33,772 nt of DNA from a virus. The position numbers and the translations under genes were made by a program. The notes beneath the pieces are model-generated. The model saw only the letters and a list, made by a program, of their open reading frames with translations, did no database searches and was not told the origin of the DNA. Position 1 is the first letter of the stretch; every line of letters begins with the position of its first letter. Positions 1 to 8,562 of this stretch are shown here, one piece after another. The stretch covers positions 1-33,772 of the IMG/VR virus record IMGVR_UViG_3300001450_000128; one strand, given 5' to 3'.

Positions 1-270
1 TCAAAACCAGCTACCAACCACACATACACTCCTGACTTCAAACTTCCAAATGGAATTTTTATCGAGACAAAGGGTAGATTTGTATTAGCAGATAGGCAAA
101 AGCATGTCTTAATAAAAAGCCAGCATCCTGAATTGGATATAAGGTTTGTGTTCCAAAATGCAAACAACAAAATTAGAAAGGGATCAAAAACCACATACGC
201 AGATTGGTGTGTAAAAAATAACTTTATTTACAGTAACAAAGAGATACCAAATAGTTGGTTAAACGAATAG
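1..270 (+). CDS. T7-type endonuclease I (Holliday junction resolvase), 5'-truncated by the window edge
   Basis: The reading frame is open from base 1 and ends with TAG at 268-270, giving the last 89 residues of a protein. The translation closely resembles phage T7 gene 3 endonuclease I, a homodimeric structure-specific nuclease that resolves branched DNA before packaging. Visible family landmarks are YTPDF, LPNGIFIETKGRF, KSQHPELDIRFVF and KGSKTTYADWC. The Asp of PDF and the Glu and Lys of ETKG have the spacing (10 and 12 residues) of T7 catalytic Asp55, Glu65 and Lys67. T7 endonuclease I is 149 residues, so about 60 N-terminal residues lie outside the window, including the equivalent of Glu20. 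The primase gene follows after 19 bases. T4 itself uses the unrelated endonuclease VII (gp49) for this step. Confidence 0.9.
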   Translation, partial: SKPATNHTYTPDFKLPNGIFIETKGRFVLADRQKHVLIKSQHPELDIRFVFQNANNKIRKGSKTTYADWCVKNNFIYSNKEIPNSWLNE

Positions 271-289
271 TTTTCCGTATATTTAGTCT

Positions 290-1213
290 ATGAATGTATC
301 ACAAACTGAGGTTGTGATGAAGGTACTACATGGACATTTAGGAAGATCTACGCCACATAAAAATGGAGAAAAGAGCTTTCACTGTCCATTCTGTAATCAT
401 CACAAAAAGAAGCTGCAAGTTAATGTCTTGACGCAAAAATGGCATTGTTGGGTATGCAATGCGCGTGGTCAGACTGTGAACTCACTTCTAAAGAAAAGCA
501 AAGCTCCTGAGTATGTTTTCCCTAAAATACGAGAAGTCTATGGTGATGTAAAGGTTACAACACAAAAGAAGAAATCCAACAAACTATACTCTTTGCCAGA
601 GCAATACAAACCACTACACAACCAAAGGAACACTCCACACTATAGAAACGCTATACATTATGCAGTACATAAGAGAGGGCTTTCTCCTATTGATATAGTC
701 AAGTATGAGATAGGATATTGTGAAGATGGCCCTTATGGAGGCATGTTAGTAGTGCCTAGCTTTGATGAAGATGGATTCCTAAACTACTATGCTGGTAGAA
801 GCTTCTATGATACAGACCATAAACACAAGAATCCTCCAGTATCAAAGGATGTTATTGGATTTGGTAGCCATATAAACTGGAAAGAGCCTATTGTAATAGT
901 GGAGGGTGCATTCGATGCAATATCAACAAAGCGTAACGTGATTCCATTGTTTGGTAAAAAGATACTTCCAACACTAAGATCACGTATTTTAAGTGAGCGA
1001 CCTCCTAAGCTTTACCTAGCCTTGGATCCAGACGCATATAAGGATAGTCTGGAAGAGATAGAGTACTTCATCAACAATGGCATAGAGGTGTACTACACAG
1101 ACTTGAAAGATAAAGATCCAAATGAAACTGGACACAAAGGCATGCTAAGCATGTTAGAGCAAGCTCAACAGCTTAGCTTTTTTGATTTGATAAAATATAA
1201 AATGAACATATGA
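290..1213 (+). CDS. DNA primase, zinc finger plus TOPRIM (T4 gp61-like)
   Basis: This 307-residue protein probably synthesises RNA primers for lagging-strand DNA synthesis together with a replicative helicase not seen in this window. An N-terminal zinc finger is visible as C32-x2-C35 and C53-x2-C56 (CPFC and CWVC). The TOPRIM catalytic core follows, with the conserved Glu in IVIVEGAFDAIS (about residues 201-212) and the acidic LALDPDAYKD motif (about 243-252) that binds metal. T4 gp61 is 342 residues with the same two-part layout, so the length fits. The ATG at 290 has no Shine-Dalgarno sequence, but the zinc finger begins about 30 residues in, as expected. The gene ends in an ATGA overlap with the gp47-gp46 fusion, suggesting translational coupling. 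Confidence 0.88.
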   Translation: MNVSQTEVVMKVLHGHLGRSTPHKNGEKSFHCPFCNHHKKKLQVNVLTQKWHCWVCNARGQTVNSLLKKSKAPEYVFPKIREVYGDVKVTTQKKKSNKLYSLPEQYKPLHNQRNTPHYRNAIHYAVHKRGLSPIDIVKYEIGYCEDGPYGGMLVVPSFDEDGFLNYYAGRSFYDTDHKHKNPPVSKDVIGFGSHINWKEPIVIVEGAFDAISTKRNVIPLFGKKILPTLRSRILSERPPKLYLALDPDAYKDSLEEIEYFINNGIEVYYTDLKDKDPNETGHKGMLSMLEQAQQLSFFDLIKYKMNI

Positions 1214-4200
1214 GCCAAGGAATTACACTACCCAACAATGTTGATTACATCTTTCACATCGCTGATGTACACATTAGGAACTGGAAACGGCACAAAGAGT
1301 TTAAGCAGGTGTTTGACAGAATGTTTGAGGAATTAGACAAGTGTTCTCCTAACACCATCGTAACAGTTGGAGGTGATATTGTGCATGCTAAAACAGAGAT
1401 GAGTCCAGAGCTTATCAGCATGGTATCCTACCTATTCAAAAGATTGGCAGATAGAAGACCCACATTTGTGATCACAGGAAACCACGATGCAAACCTAAAT
1501 AATCCACACAGATTAGATGCATTAACTCCAATCGTTCAAGGACTGAAACATCGAAACCTTTGGTACCTAAGAGACTCAGGATTGTATGATATATACACAC
1601 CAGATCAGAAAATAGGACTCAGTGTATTTTCTTTATTAGGTGAAACTGACAAATATATCACATACGATAAGATAGATAATCCAGACCAATACGATTTACT
1701 AATGGCTTTGTATCATGGCACAGTTGCCAATAGTAAAGTGGATAGTGGTATGAATATTGAACATGGATTGAGCTGGGATACGTTTGCTGGTTTTGATGTA
1801 GCACCACTAGGAGATATACATAAACGTCAAACATTATCTACAGCAAATCCGTTGATGTTCTATCCAGGCTCAACTGTACAACAAAACTTTGGAGAAGCGT
1901 ATGAAGGACATGGATATGGTATCATTGATGTACGAGACCGAAAAGATATCAAATGTGAGTTTCACGATTTACCTAACGAATACGGGTATTATACGTTAGA
2001 GATTACTGATGGTGTATTGCCAGACAATCTACCTATCACAAAGCACACAAGACTACGCATCAAGACAATGAAAACAGATGCGGCTCAGATGAAGCGTGTT
2101 CTTGCAACGATACGTAAGAAGTACAAAAACCGAGATGCAATAGTTATCAAACTCGACAAAGGTGGCCGGAACGGTGATGAACATCTAGGTACACAACTAG
2201 ACCAAGGAGACGTACGTAACATACAATACCAGAACCAACTACTAACAGAATACCTAACCGATGAAGGTGTAGATGAAGACTCGATTGCCAAAGTTTTAGA
2301 AATCAATAAGAAGCTTAATGGTGAGTTGCAGCAGCCTGAGGTAGCTCGCAGTGTAATCTGGAAACCTAAGAAGTTCGAGTTTAGCAACATGTTCAGCTAT
2401 GGAGAGGACAACACCATTGACTTCAGCACTAAGATGGGTACTTGTGGTATATTTGCACCTAACCATGCCGGCAAGTCTGCCATATTAGACGCTCTATGCT
2501 TCTGCCTCTTCGATCACTCGTTCAGAGCTAGTAAAGCTGACCAAGTACTTAATCGCAAGAAAGAATCATTCGAGTGTACCTTCAACTTTGAGCTCGAAGG
2601 ATTGGACTATTTCATTCACAAAAAAGCCTTCAAGTACCGTAGTGGTGCGTTAAAGGGTAGATTGCGTGTGGAGATTGACTTTTGGTACATCAACGAGGAT
2701 GGAAACAAGGTGTCACTGAATGGTGAGATGAGACGTGACACTGGTAAGATCATACAATCCTATGTAGGTACGTTTGATGACTTTATCCTAACTGCATTAT
2801 CACTGCAACAGAACAACTCCAACTTTATTGACAAGACTCAGAGCGAAAGAAAGGATCTGCTAGCCAACTTCTTAGATGTTACTATATTTGATCAACTCCA
2901 TGACCTTGCCAATAGAAGCAATAGAAATGCATCAATTATACTAGAAGAGTACCAAAAGCAAGACTTTGAAACTAAACTAGGTGATGCAGAAAAGTCTTTA
3001 GATGAATACACTATAAAGCATGACGATGCTATAGCGGTGCATAAAAAAGAGAAAGCTATACTTGATGATCAGATCGATAAAATGTTAGTGTTATCTGAGC
3101 AATTGGAGCCGTGTGAAGAAGATAGTATAGATATTTCTGATGTATCAGAATCACTTGAAGAATACGAACAAGAATTGACATCTTTGCAAGAAGACAAAAA
3201 AGTATCGACAAAGAAGTGGGAGGAGTCTAAGAAGAGATTAACTGGATTAGAGTATGATAAGGAGCGTGCATTGAACAGCTTTGATCAGGATCTATACACT
3301 ACCCACAAAGCAAAGGTACTAGAAAAGATTGAGCTAGATACGGAGTTGGGAGAGTTAAAGATTACAATCAAAAACAAGTTGTCAAAACTTGAAAAACTTA
3401 ATAAACATGAGTATGATCCGAACTGCAAGCACTGCGTGTCAAATGTGTTTGTACAAGATGCAATGAAGACGAAACTAGAGCTTGAGGAAGATAAAACAAC
3501 AGTAGCTGACTTTTTACAAAAGCGTATGCGAATCGTTGATTTTATCGAAAACAATAAAGAAATACAAGCACAAGCGGACTACATAAGAGACATTGCAACT
3601 GACTATAATAGCGCACGAGCTGATAAAGGTGATGCTGAGTCTGAGTATGAACGTCTTAATAAAGACATAGCAGCATGCGAAGTCAATATTGCAGAAACCG
3701 AATCGCAAATCAAACAATACAACAAGGCTGTAAAAGTCATAGAACGTAACAATAAAACGAATGACAAGTTAAGTAAGTTGAACATAGAAAAAAATAAACA
3801 AACTATAGTCGTACAGAAAACTAACAAGTCTGTACGTGATTTCTATGGTAAAAAGTGTGTAGCTGAGGAGACAATTGAAGAGAGTACAAAAACAATCCAA
3901 CACATGACTCAGTTAGTAGAAGATCAAGCAATATATGATATCTACTGCAAAGCTATGTATAAGGATGGCATACCATTTCAGCTTATATCAAAGGCTGTTC
4001 CATTCATAGAGCAACACGCCAACACTATACTAAATCAGATAATTGATTTTGAGATTGCATTAGAAACAGATGGCAAGAATATAAATGGATTCATATGTTA
4101 TGAAGACGAAAAGTGGCCGTTAGAGTTGAGTTCTGGGATGGAAAAATTCTTATCTTCTATAGCTTTGCGTATAGCATTAATTAAGATCACAAACCTACCG

Positions 4201-4401
4201 AAGCCTGATTTTATTGCTATTGATGAGGGATTAGGTGTTTTAGATAGCACCAATCTAAACTCAATGCACACACTATTTACTAATATGAAGGACACTTTCA
4301 GGTTTAGTTTAGTTATCTCACACATTGATGTAGTAAGAGATATGGTTGACAATATTATAACAATAGACAGAAAAAACGAATTGTCGTATATAAACTGTTA
4401 A
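1210..4401 (+). CDS. Fused gp47-gp46 recombination nuclease/ATPase (SbcD-SbcC / Mre11-Rad50 type)
   Basis: One 1063-residue chain carries both halves of the Mre11-Rad50 complex, which resects double-strand ends for recombination-dependent replication. The N-terminal calcineurin-like nuclease shows DVH (19-21), GGD (54-56), GNHD (90-93), H169 and GDIH (201-204). The Rad50-like half begins near residue 385. It has Walker A GIFAPNHAGKS (413-423), long coiled-coil arms, a zinc hook CKHC (739-742), the ABC signature LSSGMEKF (973-980) and Walker B FIAIDEG (1001-1007). In T4 these are separate genes 47 and 46, so the single frame is unusual. There is no internal stop, and the linker region around 340-385 is helical and charged. 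The ATG overlaps the primase stop (ATGA). Confidence 0.92.
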   Translation: MSQGITLPNNVDYIFHIADVHIRNWKRHKEFKQVFDRMFEELDKCSPNTIVTVGGDIVHAKTEMSPELISMVSYLFKRLADRRPTFVITGNHDANLNNPHRLDALTPIVQGLKHRNLWYLRDSGLYDIYTPDQKIGLSVFSLLGETDKYITYDKIDNPDQYDLLMALYHGTVANSKVDSGMNIEHGLSWDTFAGFDVAPLGDIHKRQTLSTANPLMFYPGSTVQQNFGEAYEGHGYGIIDVRDRKDIKCEFHDLPNEYGYYTLEITDGVLPDNLPITKHTRLRIKTMKTDAAQMKRVLATIRKKYKNRDAIVIKLDKGGRNGDEHLGTQLDQGDVRNIQYQNQLLTEYLTDEGVDEDSIAKVLEINKKLNGELQQPEVARSVIWKPKKFEFSNMFSYGEDNTIDFSTKMGTCGIFAPNHAGKSAILDALCFCLFDHSFRASKADQVLNRKKESFECTFNFELEGLDYFIHKKAFKYRSGALKGRLRVEIDFWYINEDGNKVSLNGEMRRDTGKIIQSYVGTFDDFILTALSLQQNNSNFIDKTQSERKDLLANFLDVTIFDQLHDLANRSNRNASIILEEYQKQDFETKLGDAEKSLDEYTIKHDDAIAVHKKEKAILDDQIDKMLVLSEQLEPCEEDSIDISDVSESLEEYEQELTSLQEDKKVSTKKWEESKKRLTGLEYDKERALNSFDQDLYTTHKAKVLEKIELDTELGELKITIKNKLSKLEKLNKHEYDPNCKHCVSNVFVQDAMKTKLELEEDKTTVADFLQKRMRIVDFIENNKEIQAQADYIRDIATDYNSARADKGDAESEYERLNKDIAACEVNIAETESQIKQYNKAVKVIERNNKTNDKLSKLNIEKNKQTIVVQKTNKSVRDFYGKKCVAEETIEESTKTIQHMTQLVEDQAIYDIYCKAMYKDGIPFQLISKAVPFIEQHANTILNQIIDFEIALETDGKNINGFICYEDEKWPLELSSGMEKFLSSIALRIALIKITNLPKPDFIAIDEGLGVLDSTNLNSMHTLFTNMKDTFRFSLVISHIDVVRDMVDNIITIDRKNELSYINC

Positions 4402-4407
4402 CAATAC

Positions 4408-4415
4408 TATTTATT
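4408..4415 (+). promoter_or_regulatory. Candidate late promoter core, TATTTATT variant
   Basis: This octamer lies 5 bases before the ATG at 4421, in the short gap after the gp47-gp46 fusion. It belongs to the nine-site family described in the findings and differs from the TATTTATA form in the last base. Like most members it is preceded by C (ACTATTTATTA). Promoter function is inferred from recurrence only. Confidence 0.45.
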
Positions 4416-4420
4416 AGTAT

Positions 4421-6547
4421 ATGAGCTTTGTTTCTTTTTATAAAAAACCACAACCGAGAGGATACTCAACGAGAGATTATCTTATAGAAGATACGAGTCC
4501 TGACTCACCTAACTACTTTCAGATCACAGAGTTTTCTGACACTTTAGGTGGTGGTCGCTACATAATGAGATTAAAAGGAAACGGTCTAAACCTTCGAGCA
4601 GATAGTGATATCGATATAGAGGTGATTGATGCAAATGGTGATAATATGTTTGCAGAAGTTACAAATTATGTAGATCGTTTTAACGATTATTACATAACTA
4701 TCGAAGTGTACGATATTACTGCAAAAGGTCTAGCAGTTGTGTATTTGGTAGGTGAAGCTGTGGTTGATTTGGAAGGTAATCCAATCCCAAAAACAGTCAA
4801 CAGAGATTACAATGTTAGATGGTCAAGAGCTGTTAATATTGTTCCGATGGAAAGAAACACTTCTAAGTTGGTGTTTAACGACCCACCATTAATTGACATT
4901 GTACAAGTACAAACACCAGAAAGAGAGTTTACAAACGCTGCGGCTTTGAGTGGTAGTCAGTTTTTACAATACACGTCTAGTGCAGATGATTTTACAATAC
5001 TGACACCTAATTTTAAAGGATACGACTTAGATTTCCAATCAAGCGAAGAGATTTTAGATGTTAATCTTCAAAGAATATTACTCAACCCACTACAAAAACC
5101 ACGAACAGTTAATAGTGTGAACTCTTCACTACGATCAGAAATTTCTGAAATCCAAAACGGATATCGTAGAGATTTGACAACTAGATTTAGTACGACGGTT
5201 AAGTCTGCAAATAAGTCTATACAAAAAGATTTTCTAGGAGGCACATTTCAATTTTTTGATGCCGCCAGTACACCTGCAGAATTTAAACCAACACTACCAT
5301 CCCACTTTGCTATATCAGGCAGCACATCAGATCAATTAACACTGTTCACAGCCAACATTGTAGAAATAATGACTGACACAGAAATGAGAATTAGCAAACC
5401 AATTGAGTTGGTTGTACTTAACGCTAATGCTTTAAGTGGTGGATCAACAACAATTCAACGAATTCGTGAAACAAGCAAATTTACTGCAAGCATTGCGTAT
5501 TTACCGTCTGATCAAGAGTTTGTAACTAGCTCAACTGTAAACATGAATTATTTAGAGACTACGTTTTCTGATATGAAGCCTATAGGTGGAGATGTTTATA
5601 GAATTAAAACATCCTATCGAAAAGGAACTTCTACTGGAGATTTTAAGGTGATATATGACTCTATAATTAAGCCTGTCGAATACTTGACAGATGCAGCATT
5701 CCCAAACCAAACTACATATGCAAAAAGGGATTCAGACTTTAGACTAATAGGTCACTTCACATCTCAGCAAATTGCAGATAGTTATTGGTCCTATCTTGTA
5801 GAAACACCAAACGCTATATATCAAGGAACAATTCCATCAATTAACAGCTCATCGTTGCACGAGAGTGTACAGATAGAAGCTGATTTTACACACTCTGGTT
5901 TGTTTACAACACAATTTGATCAAAACTATAATTTAGAACAATTATATACATTAGGTTTTAACCTAACCTTAGAACCTAATACAGAACTTGAAGTGTATAT
6001 GAATAGTGATCCTTTAAACACAAACACAGCAATTCCAAACGCATCTCCTAAAGCATTTCTAAAAGATATCAATCTTGAGAAGGATAGATACGGAGGAGGA
6101 GTTAATCGTTTTGGAAAGTTTGTTGGAAGGGTGCAAAACAATAGAGATGTTAAGAAAGGTTATGGTAGAGTTGAGTTTGATTTTAAAACAGACTCGTCTG
6201 GATTAGGAGGACCAGTCTTTAGAGTTAAACCTATAGATTTTGTTAATGTGACTGGAAGTGCTTATTGCAGTGAGATTAGCATAAAACCCTTAGCTATAAA
6301 TGGATTTTCACCAAACTTAGTACAATTTCAAATTCCAATGAATACAGAGATTGGCGACATACTTTCTATATCACAGTCCCTTGATTTTAAAATAGAGTAC
6401 TTTAACTTTACAGGAGAGCAATCAGAATATACAACGTTTTTAAATGATCTATCGGTTAATGTGAAAGCTGAAATACCATCAAACACTTGTCAAACTAACC
6501 ACTTTATATTCCAATCTTTTAAGTCCATAGAGAGTGGATCGTTTTAA
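4421..6547 (+). CDS. Unrecognised 708-residue protein, probable virion structural protein
   Basis: I do not recognise this family. The protein is rich in Asn, Thr, Ser and aromatic residues, has no obvious membrane segment or enzyme motif, and alternates like a beta-rich protein. Residues about 45-140 read as a beta-sandwich-like module (IMRLKGNGLNLRADS, YITIEVYDITAKGLAVVYL). Residues about 215-270 look more helical (NSSLRSEISEIQNGYRRDL), which could be an oligomerisation region. It starts just after a late-promoter-like octamer and is followed 12 bases later by another probable structural gene. That context, size and composition suggest a tail, baseplate or fibre component, but the exact role cannot be read from sequence. 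The ATG at 4421 is the first in frame after the upstream stop. Confidence 0.7.
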   Translation: MSFVSFYKKPQPRGYSTRDYLIEDTSPDSPNYFQITEFSDTLGGGRYIMRLKGNGLNLRADSDIDIEVIDANGDNMFAEVTNYVDRFNDYYITIEVYDITAKGLAVVYLVGEAVVDLEGNPIPKTVNRDYNVRWSRAVNIVPMERNTSKLVFNDPPLIDIVQVQTPEREFTNAAALSGSQFLQYTSSADDFTILTPNFKGYDLDFQSSEEILDVNLQRILLNPLQKPRTVNSVNSSLRSEISEIQNGYRRDLTTRFSTTVKSANKSIQKDFLGGTFQFFDAASTPAEFKPTLPSHFAISGSTSDQLTLFTANIVEIMTDTEMRISKPIELVVLNANALSGGSTTIQRIRETSKFTASIAYLPSDQEFVTSSTVNMNYLETTFSDMKPIGGDVYRIKTSYRKGTSTGDFKVIYDSIIKPVEYLTDAAFPNQTTYAKRDSDFRLIGHFTSQQIADSYWSYLVETPNAIYQGTIPSINSSSLHESVQIEADFTHSGLFTTQFDQNYNLEQLYTLGFNLTLEPNTELEVYMNSDPLNTNTAIPNASPKAFLKDINLEKDRYGGGVNRFGKFVGRVQNNRDVKKGYGRVEFDFKTDSSGLGGPVFRVKPIDFVNVTGSAYCSEISIKPLAINGFSPNLVQFQIPMNTEIGDILSISQSLDFKIEYFNFTGEQSEYTTFLNDLSVNVKAEIPSNTCQTNHFIFQSFKSIESGSF

Positions 6548-6559
6548 TAAATATAAAAT

Positions 6560-8026
6560 ATGAGTTTTACAGATTTAAAAAATAAAAGAGTGACATATAG
6601 TCATGCATTTGATTTTTATTATAAGTGGTGTCCTACTGGCAGCAACAAAATAGTTGGAGGATGGCCTAATAACATGGCAAATGTAAACGAAGATTGGGAT
6701 GGACAAAATCGAAGTATATCAAATGCTTATTACAACAACGCCATTGCCACCTCGCTCGACTTTGACACTCTCACAGCTCTTACACGAGAACCTGCAATTA
6801 TATCTGGTAGTGCAGGAGCATTGCCGTGGGGATCTCCTGCAGCAGATTATTTATGGAATTGTCTTGTACCAACTCAATCTGGATTTAGTATTGACTCAAC
6901 AGCCAGAGGTGGTGGTAGTTTTAACAATACTATGATTTTTACTTTTACCTATAACAGTGCTAGTTTTTTTAGAGGTGACTTACGAGGTGATTATGGCTTT
7001 GTAAAATATCCAATAACTTCAAGCTGGAAAGCTGTAGAGCCTTTAATGACAGCTTCAAATATGATATATAAAACATTTGCTAGTAGTGTTGGAGGTGGAA
7101 CCGTAGAATATCCAGCTACTATTAACAAACCAACACCCTCGGACGTTTACGCTCAACCATCAGCGTTTAGTGCAGGTATTCCTAAATACACTGAAGTAGG
7201 AGGTGTAACTCTAGGAGGAGGTGTTCCATTAGCAAACGGAACTAATCCAGGCATGATAACATTTGGAGATGCTTCAACTGGATCGTTTGATGGAAGGTTC
7301 TACGATCTTGCAGGAGGTATTGGAATTTCAAGACAAGATGTGAGTGCATCCTTAGCTGGATATGCTTCACAATCCCATCTACAAACGTCTGCTGTTCAAA
7401 TAAACCTGTCAAACGAATTAAAACGACGACGATTATTTTTCCCCACTGTAACAGCAACGAGAGATGATTCGATTACTGCTGATCCGTCCTCAGGAGTGAA
7501 TTGGTTTTGTAGCGACATGTATCCACTTCCAAATCCAATTCAAAGTACTGGAGGTATTTTTAATACAAATGGAGGAATTTTTAATGTTAAGTTCAATCTA
7601 AAAAGAAACCTTAATATAGATATGTATCCTGACACAGGCGCAGGTAGTGAATTGTTAATTTACATTTTTAATATTCAACCAAATGTTGGTCTTATAAATG
7701 AGCGAGTAGCAGGAACAGCGGGATTTTATCCACCTGATAATAATATTGTGAGAATAAAAAACGTTAATCCAGCAATGTCTTTTATAAACCCTGCGACAGG
7801 ATTCCAATTAGAATCTTTCAATATCAACGTTGTGCAGTATGGATTAGATGCTCAAATAGTGTTTGAAGCTAGTGGTAGTTTAGATTCTGATTCTTACTTT
7901 GGATGTATTATTGATGATATTGAATTTTGCCAAGTAGGTGTAGCAACTGATCCATCCTTACTAGCACCGACAACGATTGGAGGTAATATTACAAATGAAG
8001 TGGCATTTCCAGCAGACAGATCATGA
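6560..8026 (+). CDS. Unrecognised 488-residue Gly/Ser-rich protein, probable virion surface or fibre protein
   Basis: No family is recognised with confidence. The middle (about residues 110-270) is rich in Gly, Ser, Thr and Pro (for example GGVTLGGGVPLANGTNPG), as in fibre or spike proteins. The C-terminal third (about 345-470) reads as a beta-sandwich ending in DSDSYFGCIIDDIEFCQVGV, which resembles the tail end of galactose-binding-like carbohydrate-binding modules, where an acidic I-D-D/N-I strand closes the fold. That reading is weak. The gene is preceded by an A/T-rich stretch without a Shine-Dalgarno sequence, sits 12 bases after the previous structural gene, and overlaps the next gene by ATGA. 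A receptor-binding role is plausible but is inference. Confidence 0.65.
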   Translation: MSFTDLKNKRVTYSHAFDFYYKWCPTGSNKIVGGWPNNMANVNEDWDGQNRSISNAYYNNAIATSLDFDTLTALTREPAIISGSAGALPWGSPAADYLWNCLVPTQSGFSIDSTARGGGSFNNTMIFTFTYNSASFFRGDLRGDYGFVKYPITSSWKAVEPLMTASNMIYKTFASSVGGGTVEYPATINKPTPSDVYAQPSAFSAGIPKYTEVGGVTLGGGVPLANGTNPGMITFGDASTGSFDGRFYDLAGGIGISRQDVSASLAGYASQSHLQTSAVQINLSNELKRRRLFFPTVTATRDDSITADPSSGVNWFCSDMYPLPNPIQSTGGIFNTNGGIFNVKFNLKRNLNIDMYPDTGAGSELLIYIFNIQPNVGLINERVAGTAGFYPPDNNIVRIKNVNPAMSFINPATGFQLESFNINVVQYGLDAQIVFEASGSLDSDSYFGCIIDDIEFCQVGVATDPSLLAPTTIGGNITNEVAFPADRS

Positions 8027-8562
8027 TAAATAATAATAAAGTAAGAAACACAACAACACCTTTCAAACCAATTGAAGGATTAGCAACTGGAGAAACTTTG
8101 GGTAAGATTCGCTTAAAGAATATTTATACAAGTTGGAATGGAGAGAGTGTGTCTGACATAAAAGCAAAGCATAACACTAATCCCTATCTAGTAAGAATAG
8201 GCACACCTAACACAGATGCTAAACTTCAATCCGACAACATATACTTTATTTCACACTACCTCGCTTACAATCCAATCACACAAGATCTTGAAAACAGAGA
8301 TATAATATCCAGACGAGTTATGGAAAAATTCTATGTCGGACAATCTACAATAGAGGGTGAGTATGATCAGTGTAAGTTAATTGTAAACGGAAGTGCAGTC
8401 CTAGAAGACCTTTACTTATATAAGAATGAAAATTTAAAACACAAGTCATTATCTAGTGTGATTACAAAACTGCTAGATAGAGTTGATCAGCTCACAAAAG
8501 AAGTTGCACAATTAAAGGCTAAAGTGAAAACGCAGCCTATTTATACAAAAGACTCTTTATAA
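8023..8562 (+). CDS. Unrecognised 179-residue protein with C-terminal coiled coil
   Basis: The start overlaps the previous stop (ATGA), so the gene is probably co-translated with the 488-residue protein. Residues 1-135 are mixed and beta-rich (LVRIGTPNTDAKLQSDNIYF, CKLIVNGSAVLEDLYLY). Residues about 140-168 form a clear heptad-like coiled coil (LSSVITKLLDRVDQLTKEVA and following). The pattern of an unknown head, then 'expression or placement' strands, then a short trimer-like coiled coil recalls C-terminal fibre parts or intramolecular fibre chaperones, but no catalytic Ser/Lys/Asp signature of the endosialidase chaperone is evident. The last 25 bases carry the late-promoter-like octamer that precedes the next gene. 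Confidence 0.65.
   Translation: MINNNKVRNTTTPFKPIEGLATGETLGKIRLKNIYTSWNGESVSDIKAKHNTNPYLVRIGTPNTDAKLQSDNIYFISHYLAYNPITQDLENRDIISRRVMEKFYVGQSTIEGEYDQCKLIVNGSAVLEDLYLYKNENLKHKSLSSVITKLLDRVDQLTKEVAQLKAKVKTQPIYTKDSL
8538..8545 (+). promoter_or_regulatory. Candidate late promoter core TATTTATA
   Basis: The octamer, in CCTATTTATAC context, lies inside the 3' end of the preceding gene and 17 bases before the ATG at 8563. This spacing would allow a short untranslated leader if transcription starts about 6 bases beyond the octamer, as at T4 late promoters. Confidence 0.5.
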
